Shown piece by piece: positions 12,201-12,384 of a stretch of DNA of 12,384 nucleotides (within the stretch, counting starts at the first letter, position 1; each line of letters begins with the position of its first letter). This stretch comes from Candidatus Kaiserbacteria bacterium (GTDB taxonomy: Bacteria > Patescibacteriota > Minisyncoccia > Phycocordibacterales > UBA2100): positions 1-12,384 of the forward strand of contig DPYD01000043.1 in assembly GCA_003545515.1 (NCBI GenBank), given 5' to 3'. A program made the translations under genes and the position numbers. The notes under the pieces were generated by a model, which saw only the letters and a program-made list of their open reading frames with translations, made no database searches and was not told where the DNA came from.

Positions 12201-12356
12201 ACTGGCGACGTAGGGCGAGCGAAATGCAAAAGTACTCTTTTGCATTTCCGAGCCGAGGAGTCAGAAATTGGCGGAAACGCCCTGCGCTTGTGCGCAGGGA
12301 GTGTATTCCGACCCGCAGGGTAAACGCCCTGCGGGTCGGAATGAGCCAATTTACAG
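12201..12356 (+). mobile_element. Structured palindromic element, copy B, intergenic upstream of efp
   Basis: 156 bp, about 84% identical by eye to copy A in metG and in the same orientation relative to the + strand. It begins at ACTGGCGACGTAG and ends at TTTACAG like copy A. Hairpin 1: GAAATGCAAAAG (12221-12232) with CTTTTGCATTTC (12237-12248). Closing stem: AAATTGGC (12265-12272) with GCCAATTT (12345-12352). Hairpin 2: CCCTGCGC (12280-12287) with GCGCAGGG (12292-12299), perfect. Hairpin 3: a perfect 16-bp stem, 12305-12320 with 12327-12342. It is four bases shorter than copy A, all in loops or hairpin arms. No flanking direct repeat is seen. The frame corresponding to copy A stops at TAA in the hairpin 3 loop. 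Confidence 0.85.
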
Positions 12357-12384
12357 AGTCTAATTTTTCAGACGTCTCTCACTA

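Noticed and set aside
11793..12323. Plus-strand open frame of 176 codons antisense to efp and running into the repeat
   Set aside because: It is antisense to a clear efp and its downstream part is element copy B. No family features.
12107..12349. Minus-strand 80-codon open frame starting MAHSDPQG
   Set aside because: It is mostly a translation of the structured repeat; the rest has no recognisable protein character.
1..12384. tRNA genes, CRISPR arrays or a transposase gene
   Set aside because: No TTCGANNC-type T-arm with an acceptor stem, no regularly spaced repeats and no transposase motifs were found by reading both strands.

Overview
The window looks like a chromosomal segment of a Patescibacteria/CPR bacterium, probably of the Parcubacteria branch. 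The reasons are the protein styles (short RecO, glyQS-type glycyl-tRNA synthetase, an EF-P with the FRKQQRKPVNQTK loop, a DUF11-like surface protein), very short gene spacing, few Shine-Dalgarno sites and AT-rich low-complexity spacers. TGA is used as a stop (recO, metG, the GNAT gene), so the code is the standard bacterial one and not the Gracilibacteria/SR1 variant. The taxon is inferred from recognition only; no search was run.

Layout, left to right. 1-2215: 3' end of ileS followed by recO. 2234-4183: a large single-pass surface protein. 4184-4343: a low-complexity inverted-repeat spacer. 4344-5711: glyQS. 5879-9753: a tightly overlapping set, AI-2E-type membrane protein, metG, a small GNAT acetyltransferase and tatD; each stop overlaps the next start. 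9754-10155: a 400-base spacer rich in long-range base pairing. 10156-11402: the classical rpsF-ssb-rpsR operon. 11403-11483: a convergent inverted repeat. 11481-12056: efp on the minus strand. 12057-12384: the efp promoter and a second copy of a structured repeat.

The genes are mostly translation housekeeping (three aminoacyl-tRNA synthetases, two ribosomal proteins, EF-P), DNA repair and replication (RecO, SSB, TatD nuclease) and cell-envelope functions.

The most unusual content is a set of palindromic repeats that have entered conserved genes in frame. A 160-bp element (8091-8250) interrupts metG. It is bracketed by a 5-bp direct repeat (ATCTT), and element plus duplication is exactly 55 codons. 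A related 156-bp copy (12201-12356) lies between genes upstream of efp. The two copies share one predicted fold (a hairpin plus a closed stem holding two more hairpins) and differ at four base pairs by compensatory changes. An 18-bp REP-like palindrome also inserts six codons into ileS and splits a CxxC zinc knuckle, and tatD may hold a third palindromic insert. This resembles the Rickettsia palindromic elements in behaviour but not in sequence as far as I can tell. A second theme is -10 hexamers lying 6-7 bases before start codons, which predicts leaderless mRNAs for several genes. A third is a possible structured RNA upstream of rpsF (9896-10075).
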